From IMG/VR virus record IMGVR_UViG_3300024255_000108, positions 1 to 29,539 of that record: a stretch of DNA of 29,539 nucleotides; one strand, 5' to 3'. The notes under the pieces are model-generated. The model saw nothing but the letters and a program-made list of their open reading frames with translations, made no database searches and was not told where the DNA came from. Origin of the DNA: a virus. The position numbers and the translations under genes are program-made. This document shows positions 1 through 8,200 of this stretch, one piece after another (positions within the stretch are counted from its first letter, which is position 1; each line of letters starts with the position of its first letter).

Positions 1-2
1 GT

Positions 3-1109
3 GCATATCTAGCACCTGATGATGAAGGAGATCAAAAAGCATTTGGATACTTACCTTACAAGTATTGTGCTTCTGAGGAGAAGGAAGCTATGTTTAGAGT
101 ATCTTTGGAGGTTGAAGGTAGAGTCACTGGATCTATGGGTTCTGACTTTATGAATTACTTCTCATCTTTCCAAAAACCTAAACTCACTATGAGTAGAAAA
201 CCTGAAGGTGGTTATAGGACTTGGAGTTGTAGACGTGGTGCAATTAATGGTAGATGTTATAGGGATCCATCAGATGAAAATGATATTGTATTTGTGCCTG
301 TAGGATTGGATGAGAATACATTCGATTACAATAGAAGTGGATTCTCCGAATACCAACAGTTTAAATTGTGGTTAGGAAATAATTTGACAGGTGGTGGTTT
401 AACATCAAATAATCCAGTATCGTGGCAATGGGGTGAAAGTACGACTACGACTACATCCACTACAGATCCCGAGACTGGAGAGACTACATCCTCCTCATCA
501 ACTTCTACTACAAATTTTAATGATGGCAATCAATATACTGCATTCACTTTTGATTGTAGTCCTGATCCAGGTAGCACTAACGCACCCAACCAGGACTGCT
601 GGGATAAGTATGTAAGGGGCACAGGATCGCCCTCAGACGCTCCTTTAGACGTTTACTGTGGATATGATACTAATGGAAACGGGATGCCTGGAGAGCGATT
701 CTGGGAGATTACAGGACCTGCCTTTGGAGATGCTGAAGGAGGACACACAACACCTTCAGGACCAGTTAATCCATTCTGTTCCTTATGTAATTCATTTGCT
801 GGTGGTTACCTTGGATTCCCATTCGTATTCCTTCTTGGTGGCACTGGAGGACCTCCTGCATGTGGATTGGAGCAAGTTAATGATGCTTCTATTGCCGTTG
901 ATCCACAACGCACATATGACTATGGGGATGGTAATGGCAAGGTTATGCACTTGGGATCTTATGATGGCACAATGATGGTTAGAAATTGGTTGACTGGAGG
1001 TGTCATTGCATTAGCAAGGACAATTCGGAATATGGGCAACCCATACTTTGATGAGTGCTCTGGTGCCACTTTTTGGGATGATGGAAACGAACTTAACGAC
1101 GATATTTAA
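3..1109 (+). CDS. Virion structural protein, 5' end cut off by the window
   Basis: This reading frame is open from base 3 with no stop, so the first internal ATG at 90 is probably not the true start and the gene begins left of the window. The visible part is about 368 residues. It is acidic and Gly/Cys-rich, with a Thr/Ser-rich linker at about 438-520 that separates an N-terminal part from a Cys-containing C-terminal part. A short Asp-Thr-Asn-Gly-Asn-Gly stretch near 664-681 looks like a calcium-binding loop. I do not recognise the family. It lies two bases before the PAAR-like gene and upstream of gp25 and gp6. In T4-like phages that neighbourhood holds tail-hub, needle or wedge proteins, so a baseplate or tail-tip role is inferred from position only. 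The gene is certain; the function is not. Confidence 0.75.
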   Translation, partial: AYLAPDDEGDQKAFGYLPYKYCASEEKEAMFRVSLEVEGRVTGSMGSDFMNYFSSFQKPKLTMSRKPEGGYRTWSCRRGAINGRCYRDPSDENDIVFVPVGLDENTFDYNRSGFSEYQQFKLWLGNNLTGGGLTSNNPVSWQWGESTTTTTSTTDPETGETTSSSSTSTTNFNDGNQYTAFTFDCSPDPGSTNAPNQDCWDKYVRGTGSPSDAPLDVYCGYDTNGNGMPGERFWEITGPAFGDAEGGHTTPSGPVNPFCSLCNSFAGGYLGFPFVFLLGGTGGPPACGLEQVNDASIAVDPQRTYDYGDGNGKVMHLGSYDGTMMVRNWLTGGVIALARTIRNMGNPYFDECSGATFWDDGNELNDDI

Positions 1110-1111
1110 TT

Positions 1112-1645
1112 ATGGCATACGGATTTTTAAAACCTGTTGCATCTCTCAATGGACTGCCATGCTCTGGGCATGGATTATGCATACCTTCAACTATTCACTC
1201 AGTCCAATCGTGTGGTAGTCCCCCAATTCCATATAGTATTATCATTAAGAATTTTACTTGCTGGTGGCCACCATATCCTTTAGTCCCACTCACTGCAGTT
1301 AATCCTTTCAGAGCGACTGTATTGGTGAATAGTGTTCCCATTATGTTGATGGGTGACACATTTAGTCTTCATTTTTCAACTTGCACAAATATTATCATCT
1401 ATCTTTGCCCATGTGGCAATGCGATCTGTGCTATTCCAACACCAATTCTATGCAGTCCACTAACTATTGAGGACAATGGTGGTGTTGGACATGTAAGAAC
1501 TGTTGTTTCAACTACTCTAACCGTGTTTGCATTGAAATTGCCAGTGGCAAGGATACTGGATCCACTTGGTGTTGGATTTCCTGGATGGTCATATCCCTGC
1601 TCTTCTGTTGTTGCATGGGGACATCCAACAGTATTGTCATCATAA
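1112..1645 (+). CDS. PAAR-like tail-tip protein, 177 aa
   Basis: The protein is rich in Cys, Pro, Gly and hydrophobic beta segments. Its N-terminal half has a Gly-His-Gly turn followed by closely spaced Cys residues. A segment around residues 68-86 reads like the PAAR core, with a hydrophobic strand, Val-Asn, Val-Pro-Ile and Met-Gly-Asp. A second Cys/His-containing segment of similar character fills the C-terminal third. In contractile systems PAAR proteins cap the central spike (gp5.4 in T4) and bind a metal through Cys and His. At 177 residues this is about twice the T4 protein, which would fit a duplicated or extended PAAR fold. It starts two bases after the preceding gene with no clear ribosome binding site, so translational coupling is likely. 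Alternative: an unrelated Cys-rich structural protein. Confidence 0.6.
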   Translation: MAYGFLKPVASLNGLPCSGHGLCIPSTIHSVQSCGSPPIPYSIIIKNFTCWWPPYPLVPLTAVNPFRATVLVNSVPIMLMGDTFSLHFSTCTNIIIYLCPCGNAICAIPTPILCSPLTIEDNGGVGHVRTVVSTTLTVFALKLPVARILDPLGVGFPGWSYPCSSVVAWGHPTVLSS

Positions 1646-1651
1646 TAAATA
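1644..1651 (+). promoter_or_regulatory. Candidate T4-type late promoter box
   Basis: AATAAATA overlaps the stop codon of the PAAR-like gene and lies 34 bases before the ATG at 1686. It matches the T4 late box TATAAATA at seven of eight positions. Related phages use a similar -10-like box read with the phage late sigma factor. A start site a few bases downstream would leave a short leader that includes the GGAG at 1677-1680. The motif is short and the sequence AT-rich, so it could be chance. Confidence 0.4.
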
Positions 1652-1685
1652 TCTGCTATGATTGGTAAGTCTAAACGGAGCACTA

Positions 1686-1835
1686 ATGGCAACACGAGCA
1701 AAAACTGGACTGGTGAAGGATACTTGGGTACCTGGAAATCCCAAAATGACTCGTCAGGGCAACTCTAAAAACACTAAACTCAGCGCAACTTCTCGAAATG
1801 ACAAGAAAAAAAAGTATCGTGGTCAAGGACGCTAA
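1686..1835 (+). CDS. Small basic protein, 49 aa
   Basis: A 49-codon frame starts at ATG 1686, five bases after a GGAG ribosome binding site (1677-1680), and ends with TAA at 1833-1835. The product is strongly basic: about 14 Lys/Arg against two Asp. Lys and Arg cluster in the last dozen residues, which end KKKKYRGQGR. There is no membrane segment or signal peptide. It looks like one of the short conserved basic proteins found among marine T4-like phage structural genes, but I cannot assign a function; nucleic acid binding or virion packing is only a guess from charge. Its 3' end overlaps the next gene by 38 bases in another frame. The good ribosome binding site and non-random composition support it as real. 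Confidence 0.65.
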   Translation: MATRAKTGLVKDTWVPGNPKMTRQGNSKNTKLSATSRNDKKKKYRGQGR

Positions 1836-1995
1836 GGTAATTACCACTCCAGAGTTGGTTAAAGAAGCAAATGTAGGACTTTACCACGCCAAAATAAATT
1901 TACCCAATGCTGCAAAACTTTGTGGTATGACTGAAAGGGAAATGAAAATGACTTTTAGAGAATTTCTAAAGTATCAACCAACAAATTGGGAATAA
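1798..1995 (+). CDS. Small helical protein, 65 aa, HTH-like
   Basis: The product has a Lys-rich start, then two or three predicted helices. The stretch from about residue 30 to 60 contains Asn-Ala-Ala-Lys-Leu-Cys-Gly-Met-Thr-Glu followed by an amphipathic helix, a pattern like the turn and second helix of a helix-turn-helix. The frame overlaps the 3' end of the 49-aa gene by 38 bases. The ATG at 1798 has no strong ribosome binding site; a GTG at 1819 in the same frame is a possible alternative start. Similar short proteins occur among marine T4-like phage genes, but I know no role. Its place between structural genes argues against assuming a regulator; the fold suggestion is inference. Confidence 0.6.
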   Translation: MTRKKSIVVKDAKVITTPELVKEANVGLYHAKINLPNAAKLCGMTEREMKMTFREFLKYQPTNWE

Positions 1996-1997
1996 TT

Positions 1998-2510
1998 ATG
2001 AAGGATCTCTTGTTTATTAGTCAAGATCAAGAAATGGCTCTTATCCAAGAGGTCATTTATAAGATCAAAATGTCAGATTTTGACATACATCCACAAAAAA
2101 CTTGCTTCTTATGTGTCTCTCCCGACTATTCTAGTATTGTAACTCAACATTTGAGTCATGGTCTAACTGTTGATAGAGAAATTTATCACATTGAAGCAGT
2201 AAATGTGCCCTTTCCAGACGAAAATTCAAAGAAATATGAATTGGACTTCAGTCTTAACTTTGCAGAATGGGTTTTGGACTGGGAAAACTTTGTCCTTATT
2301 GAGGCAGGAGTGATTCGTGGAGGTACTTATACCTGGATTTCCAGGATAATGAATACTTTCATGCATGAAAACTACTATACAGTAGCACTTTGTGAAAATA
2401 TTCACAGTAAATTTCAATCTGATATCGTAGGTAAGTACTACGATGACAAGAAAGAAGATCTACATTACTGGTGGGAGCAACCAAACAACCATTGGGAATG
2501 GAATAAATAA
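1998..2510 (+). CDS. Conserved phage protein of unknown function, 170 aa
   Basis: I place the start at ATG 1998, two bases after the previous stop, rather than at the upstream in-frame TTG at 1986 that overlaps that stop. The product is a compact soluble alpha/beta protein with a hydrophobic strand near the N-terminus (DLLFIS). A central stretch reads Asn-Phe-Val-Leu-Ile-Glu-Ala-Gly-Val-Ile-Arg-Gly-Gly-Thr, and the C-terminus is Trp-rich and acidic. The central strand and Gly-Gly-Thr loop loosely recall the signature of type I phosphoribosyltransferases, but the usual acidic pair is replaced by Glu-Ala, so I do not claim the activity. It has no signal peptide or membrane segment. Position suggests a virion or assembly protein. 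Confidence 0.75.
   Translation: MKDLLFISQDQEMALIQEVIYKIKMSDFDIHPQKTCFLCVSPDYSSIVTQHLSHGLTVDREIYHIEAVNVPFPDENSKKYELDFSLNFAEWVLDWENFVLIEAGVIRGGTYTWISRIMNTFMHENYYTVALCENIHSKFQSDIVGKYYDDKKEDLHYWWEQPNNHWEWNK
2502..2509 (+). promoter_or_regulatory. Candidate T4-type late promoter box before the gp25 cluster
   Basis: AATAAATA overlaps the end of the 170-aa gene, 20 bases before the ATG at 2530. As at 1644, it differs from the T4 late box at one position. It would place a transcript start shortly before the 43-aa gene and so feed gp25, gp6 and the giant gene. No sigma70-type -35 element is evident. The evidence is the motif and its position only. Confidence 0.4.
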
Positions 2511-2529
2511 AATGTAACGAGTAAAGAAC

Positions 2530-2661
2530 ATGGGAAAATCTACAGTAGATCAATCTTCCGAATTTCAAGACTCGGGAATGACGCTCATAACTGATGTTAA
2601 GAGTGATAAATATCTCAAACAAGCTAAACCGCTTGCAAAGAAAACAACTAAAAAGTCTTAA
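2530..2661 (+). CDS. Very small protein, 43 aa
   Basis: A 43-codon frame runs from ATG 2530 to TAA 2659-2661, and the gp25 ATG follows with no gap. The N-terminal half is polar and Ser/Asp-rich. The C-terminal 16 residues are Lys-rich and end KKTTKKS. No domain is recognised. Support: it fills the only gap between neighbouring genes, its stop abuts the next start (typical of coupled translation), and a purine-rich GAGTAAAGA stretch lies just upstream. Alternatively it is a non-coding leader of gp25, which has no other clear ribosome binding site. Confidence 0.5.
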   Translation: MGKSTVDQSSEFQDSGMTLITDVKSDKYLKQAKPLAKKTTKKS

Positions 2662-3081
2662 ATGGCATCTTACAGATTTAGATCTGAAAAATACGTCAGT
2701 AGAGGGTTTAAAGATTTAGCAGTATCATTTATTGCTAATCCCTCTACTGGCGATTTTGGTGTCGTAAAAAATGAAAACGCCATAAAACAGTCTGTTAGAA
2801 ATTTACTTCTAACAATCACTGGGGAAAGATTCTTTCAACCCACTATTGGGTCTCAAGTGAAAGGACTTTTATTTGAAAATTGGGATGTATTCAGTGCAGA
2901 TGCAATTAAAAATGAAATTACGAATTGTTTGTCGCGATTAGAGCCACGAATTGTAGTTTCAAAAGTGGATGTGCGCGATGATGCTGATGGAGATTTAAAT
3001 TCATTGGCAGTTTCTATTGATTATACGATTATAGGCGAGCAAATTACCCAAACTATCGATTTTCTCTTAGAGAAGGCATAA
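2662..3081 (+). CDS. gp25: Baseplate wedge protein, gp25-like
   Basis: At 139 residues this is close to T4 gp25 (132). Features of the gp25 / T6SS TssE (lysozyme-like) family are visible: an N-terminal strand segment, a long helix around residues 40-55 (Ala-Ile-Lys-Gln-Ser-Val-Arg-Asn-Leu-Leu), a Gly-Glu-Arg-Phe-Phe-Gln-Pro turn followed by Gly-Ser, and the conserved Glu-Pro-Arg at about residues 93-95. In T4, gp25 sits in the inner wedge ring with gp6 and gp53 and its Glu-Pro-Arg region contacts the sheath-initiating ring. The gp6 gene follows after one base, the usual order. The start is fixed by the preceding stop, which ends at 2661. Confidence 0.93.
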   Translation: MASYRFRSEKYVSRGFKDLAVSFIANPSTGDFGVVKNENAIKQSVRNLLLTITGERFFQPTIGSQVKGLLFENWDVFSADAIKNEITNCLSRLEPRIVVSKVDVRDDADGDLNSLAVSIDYTIIGEQITQTIDFLLEKA

Positions 3082-3082
3082 A

Positions 3083-5257
3083 ATGTCAGCAATTCCCTCC
3101 CAACTTACGTCTCTGGACTTCTTTGAGATTAAAGAATCCATCAAATCTTATCTTAGAACTCGCTCTGAGTTTACCGATTACGATTTTGAGGGAAGTAGCG
3201 CATCATATTTGATCGATGTCCTTGCATATAACACATATTATACAGCATTTAACGCAAATATGGCTCTCAATGAGTCATTTTTAGAAACTGCAACTGTCCG
3301 AGACAATATTGTCCGCATTGCAAAGCAATTAAATTACACTCCTAGGTCGATTAAAGCACCTAAAGCGTGTTTATTGCTGATGGTGCAGACTTCTTTAGGT
3401 TTGAATGGCATTACATATCCAGAATTTGCGACTTTATCCAAAGGAGATGTATTTGTCGCAGAGAATGCGCTAGATTCATATACATTTACACTCACTTCAG
3501 ACATTACAGTGCCTGTAGATAAATCTAGCGGGATGGCAATGTTTGATAATGTGCAAGTATATCAAGGAAACCTACTAACATTTAATTACACTGTTGACAA
3601 CACCAAAAAATCAGATTATGTTATTCCTGCAGAAAACGTAGATACTGATCTTCTTACGGTTGATATCTCACCAAATGCACAATCCTCCGAAACTGATACT
3701 TATAATTTAGTAAAAAATGTTACTGTCATAACATCAACTTCCCGTATTTACTATTTGGAAGAAACTGATGATCTCAGATACCGTATTATCTTTGGTGATG
3801 GTGTATTGGGGCGTAAATTAATTAATGGAGAGTACATCAAACTGTCATATGTCCAAACTGATGGTGAGGATGCCAACGGAGCTAAGGAATTTTCATTCAT
3901 TGGTAACATTGTTGACAGTGATGGGCGCAGTGTTGCAAGTAATAGTATTGCATTGACAGTTAAAGAATCTGCACAGCAAGGTGAAAATCGGGAAAGTGGT
4001 CTTTCTGTTAAGTTTAGAGCCCCAAGAGCATATGCTACACAGAATCGTGCAGTAACTGTTAATGATTATGAGAATATTGTCTCAGAAATCTATCCACAAG
4101 CAGCATCTGTGACTGCATATGGTGGAGAAAGTCTTTCCCCACCAGTTTACGGAAAAGTCTATATTGCAATTCGACCCAAAACGGGAAATAAACTAAATGC
4201 AAGCACAAAAGCTCGTATTAAAAATAATTTAAAGCGATATTCTGTAGCATCTATTGATCCAATCATTGTTGATCCAACTTCCTTCTACATTATTCCAAAA
4301 TCATATGTTTACTATGATGGAAATTCTACAAATAAAACTGGATCGGCTCTAGCCACGACAGTTTTGCAATCTATGGACCAATACAACAAGTCTGGTCAAA
4401 CAAATAGATTCAATAATCGTATTGATGGATCTAAATTTGGATCTATGATTGATAATAGTGATAGATCTATCTCTGGTAGTGTTACTCAACTTACTTTAGG
4501 TCAAAATTTAGATCAATTTACATTTGGCGGTGTATTTACTCAATGTCTTGATTTTGGTAACCCAATTTACGATCCAAACGACTTTGCAGGGACAGCACCT
4601 GACGGTGCTGGTGGCGGTAGCGGCGGCGATGGAAATGGTGGCGATGGAAATGGTGGCGATGGAAATGGTAGTGGTGGAAACGGTGGTGGTGGCGGTGGAG
4701 ACGGCAAATGCTCTCCATCATTCTCAGTAGTAAAATCAGGTACTTTCTATGCAACTGGATACTCTGAAGATCTAGTAAATCTTGCATTAGATGAGTCTAC
4801 AGGGGCACAAATTATTACTCCAGCCCTTAATTCAAATGTATCCACTGAAGTCTTAGTTCCTGTGAATATTAGAGATGATGGAAAAGGCAACCTTATGTTG
4901 ATTACTAAGAGAGATGAAACTGAACTTATATTGAATCCTACTGTGGGTACTGTAGATTATGGCACAGGTAAGGTTTGTGTTGGACCTTTATCAATTTCGG
5001 ATACTCCAGATAATAGCACAAGACTGCCTATTCAAGTTGTGCCATTTGGTGGATCTGTTGTAATTCCACCTGGAGTCGATCCCGCAATTTTCAATCCCAC
5101 AGTCAATCCAATCGATTTTACAACACAAAGTATTCCCATTCCAAACTTCGATCCTAATAACTTTAGTGGTTATAATTTCGGTGCTGTGGGAGGTATAAAT
5201 ATCATTGATTACCCAGTGGATTCGTTCACGTATCCAGTGCCAGACGGTTGTTTTTAG
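3083..5257 (+). CDS. gp6: Baseplate wedge protein, gp6-like, with Gly-rich insert
   Basis: The product has 724 residues (T4 gp6 has 660). The N-terminus matches the gp6 / phage-baseplate J family: an opening helix, Tyr-Asp-Phe-Glu-Gly-Ser, then Leu-Ile-Asp-Val-Leu-Ala-Tyr-Asn-Thr-Tyr-Tyr, and Asn-Glu-Ser-Phe-Leu. These form the helical core that dimerises into the inner baseplate ring. A typical middle beta region and C-terminal part (Val-Gly-Thr-Val-Asp-Tyr, Lys-Val-Cys-Val-Gly) follow. Between residues about 505 and 545 lies a Gly/Asp/Asn-rich flexible insert encoded by tandem repeats and flanked by Cys on both sides. AGAAGG (3071-3076) six bases before the ATG is a good ribosome binding site. 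The gp25-gp6 order supports the assignment. Confidence 0.92.
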   Translation: MSAIPSQLTSLDFFEIKESIKSYLRTRSEFTDYDFEGSSASYLIDVLAYNTYYTAFNANMALNESFLETATVRDNIVRIAKQLNYTPRSIKAPKACLLLMVQTSLGLNGITYPEFATLSKGDVFVAENALDSYTFTLTSDITVPVDKSSGMAMFDNVQVYQGNLLTFNYTVDNTKKSDYVIPAENVDTDLLTVDISPNAQSSETDTYNLVKNVTVITSTSRIYYLEETDDLRYRIIFGDGVLGRKLINGEYIKLSYVQTDGEDANGAKEFSFIGNIVDSDGRSVASNSIALTVKESAQQGENRESGLSVKFRAPRAYATQNRAVTVNDYENIVSEIYPQAASVTAYGGESLSPPVYGKVYIAIRPKTGNKLNASTKARIKNNLKRYSVASIDPIIVDPTSFYIIPKSYVYYDGNSTNKTGSALATTVLQSMDQYNKSGQTNRFNNRIDGSKFGSMIDNSDRSISGSVTQLTLGQNLDQFTFGGVFTQCLDFGNPIYDPNDFAGTAPDGAGGGSGGDGNGGDGNGGDGNGSGGNGGGGGGDGKCSPSFSVVKSGTFYATGYSEDLVNLALDESTGAQIITPALNSNVSTEVLVPVNIRDDGKGNLMLITKRDETELILNPTVGTVDYGTGKVCVGPLSISDTPDNSTRLPIQVVPFGGSVVIPPGVDPAIFNPTVNPIDFTTQSIPIPNFDPNNFSGYNFGAVGGINIIDYPVDSFTYPVPDGCF
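4606..4707 (+). repeat. Gly-rich low-complexity tract with 15-bp tandem repeat in gp6
   Basis: Three perfect head-to-tail copies of GGCGATGGAAATGGT lie at 4625-4639, 4640-4654 and 4655-4669, encoding Gly-Asp-Gly-Asn-Gly three times (residues 515-529). Imperfect GGT/GGC runs surround them from about 4606 to 4707. The repeat unit is a multiple of three, so changes in copy number keep the frame. It probably acts as a flexible linker in gp6. Confidence 0.9.
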
Positions 5258-5261
5258 ATAG

Positions 5262-8200
5262 ATGCTAAACAAAAATATCAACGTATCTGATCGCGTCGAA
5301 GGTCAACTCCCAGAATTTATTAGGGAGGAAGATAAGCAGTTTGTAAATTTCTTATTTGAGTATTACAAATCTCAAGAGAAAAGTGGAAGACCTTACGATA
5401 TTTTAAATAATCTTCTCACTTATTTTGATCTAGACTCTTACGACACGAATATGTTGTCGAGTCAGACAAATTTGTTGCAAGATGTTGGCTTAGACGATAA
5501 TAAACTAGAAGTAGAATCTATTGATGGATTCTTAGATAAAAATGGATCAGTCCTGATCAATAGTGAAGTCATGTACTATGAGTCTACGACTCGTGGACCT
5601 GATGCCATTTTAACGCCAGGGGTATCTCTCGATCAGTTTGATAAGAAAAAGCAACAACTTGAAAATCCATTTCTACTGTTTGATGGTGTGCAAACGGTCT
5701 TCCCGTTAAAATTTCTGGGGAATCCTGTAGCACCAACTAGTGCAGATCATCTTATTGTAATTACTTACAATTATTTTAACCGTCCTGGTATTGATTATGT
5801 TATTGAAGGCAATACCATTCGATTTACTTCTCCACCTAGAGCAAGATTGGGTGTCGATAACTCCGAATTTACTCAACTCGTATATCTGGTTGGATATGCA
5901 AACCAAACTATTGAGAGTCTAGATGCCATTCCTTTCATCGAATGGCAGAATACCTATAAGTATCCATTAAGACTCAATACAGCGCCATATATCCCCACCT
6001 CAGACATCGGTTTAATCATTAATCGTAATGGGACTAGACTTACCCCATATGAAGATTATTCTGTATTTGAAGATAGTGTCATCTTTAATACTTTAATTGG
6101 TGCTGCTGATACTATTGAAATTCGCTCTGTAGAATATATTGCCCCTGCTTATGGATCGGGTGCTACTACAGTCTGTCAAGTTAGATCCGATGGAAGCATT
6201 AATCGGATTATCTCCAAAAGTGGTGGCAGTGGTTATCGTCTAAATTTCAATCCAAGAGTCACCATCAATGCAAGTAATGGTCAAGAAGCCACAGCAAGGT
6301 CTCTAATTGGTGGTATTAAGGATATTCGTCTTATTGACGGCGGTCAAGGATATTCTTCATATAATCCACCAATCCCCGTTATCGCTCCCCCTACAAATAC
6401 TGGTGGCACTCAAGCAAAATTGTCACTTACAGTTGATGATACTACAGGTCAAGTATCTTCTATCATTATTGAAAATTCTGGTAGTGGTTATGATTTTATT
6501 CCTGCAATCACTTTTAACAACCCAACAGGTGCTACGATTGGGAGTCCAACTATTGACTCTGAGGGTAGATTAAATCTCAGTAGCATTCCCGTCACAAATA
6601 TGGGATCTGGATATTCAAATCCACCCATAGTCTATATTGACAATGCACCAGATGGTGGAATTAACGCTGCAGCAACTGCAAGAATTAACCAAGATGGTCA
6701 GGTATATGAGATCCTGATCACTAATAGGGGTAGAGGGTATACTACACCCCCAAGAGTGCGTATCATTCAACCTGTGGGCGCACAGGTGCTTGACGTGACC
6801 GTTGCATCGGGATCTGTCACTAACATTGAAATGTTAATAGGTGGCAATGGTTATACAGATGCACCTTCGGTTTATATTGTCGATAATCGTAAAGATGCTT
6901 ATGGTGAACCAATTGGTGGCACTGGTGCTGAAGCAGTTGCTACTATCTTCAATGGGAGAATTACAGACATCAATGTTGTAAACTTTGGATCTGGTTATTC
7001 TGCGGAGTTTCCACCTAAGGTTTATATTGCAGAACCTCGTGCTGCCAGATCTTCTGTAGATGTTGGTTTCGATGAAGTAACAGGTTTTGATATTATCGAA
7101 TCTGGACAAGATTATTCCCCTTCAGCATTATTGGGAGTTTCCCGAGGTGTATCGGGTCCAGTTGGATATGATCAACTGCATAATGAAATTTTTGCTAAAG
7201 AATCACAACTGAGATTGTCTTCTCACCCCAGTAATTCTTTAGTTGTTAATCTAGACTCACTTTTCCTGAGGGAAGTGTTTGATAAGTTTAGACGCCAATA
7301 CTTACCTACTATTGATATTGATTTTGCAAAGATCAATCCAGTACAAGTAATTAAATCAATTAGAGATTTTTATGTTTCTAAGGGCACCAAATTTGCAACT
7401 CAATATCTGTTTAAGATCTTGTTTGGTGAGGAAATTGATATTTTCTATCCGAAAGATGAGATTATCAGTCCTTCTGCTGCAACTTGGACTGTTGATACAA
7501 TTCTACGTGCCAAATTAATCGAAGGAGATCCCAAAAATCTAATTGATTCGGAATTGAATCAATATGCTGATGAGGTTGACCAAAATATTAAAGGAGCTTC
7601 GGCTCTAATTGAAAATGTTATTACTATTATTGAAGGTACTGATACTATCTACGAATTGGCAATCTCCGAAGAGACTCTACTGGGAGATTTCAAGATTCCA
7701 TACAAGACTACTCTAGTTGAGCCTTTGAGCACTACAGGGCAAATTATTACTGTTGACTCTACGATTGGATGGCCATCCAGAAATGGCACAATTCGTATTA
7801 ATGATACAGAGCAAGTTCAGTACAAAGAAAAATCACTTAATCAATTTATTGAATGCACAAGAAGTCAAAATGGCATTGTAGAAGATTGGGATCCTGGCAC
7901 TATAGTCCAATCTGACATTTTTGTGTATGTTAATAGAAATACTAGCACTGAGTGTAAACTAAGAATCTTGGGTATTGCTGAAGCTGGCACTACAGTTTTA
8001 GATAATACAGGATCTTACTATATTGCAGGAGATAAATTAAAAGTTGCCAACCTTGGATCTACTGATGATGATAAAAAATTAGATTCTTGGTTATATAATG
8101 TCAAAAAACTTATTCAAGTTACAAGAATTGAAAGTGGTGGTGTTAATAACCAAACCGCAACTGTTTATTGTGAAAATCCCCATGGTCTGCTAGTTGGAGA

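Noticed and set aside
1399-1701. Antisense frame of 100 codons over the end of the PAAR-like gene
   Set aside because: All supported genes are on the + strand and packed end to end; this frame overlaps two of them and has no start signal.
1658-1768. Frame of 36 codons starting at ATG 1658
   Set aside because: It overlaps the 49-aa gene in another frame. The GGAG at 1677-1680 serves the ATG at 1686, and no ribosome binding site precedes 1658.
1986-1997. Upstream TTG start for the 170-aa gene
   Set aside because: It would overlap the preceding gene, while an ATG at 1998 lies just after that stop, the usual arrangement here.
1998-2510. Phosphoribosyltransferase assignment
   Set aside because: Only a strand and Gly-Gly-Thr loop match; the acidic pair of the signature is missing, so function was left open.
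4536-4787. Antisense His/Arg-rich frame opposite the gp6 linker
   Set aside because: Its odd composition is the direct mirror of the Gly-Asp-Gly-Asn tandem repeat on the + strand.
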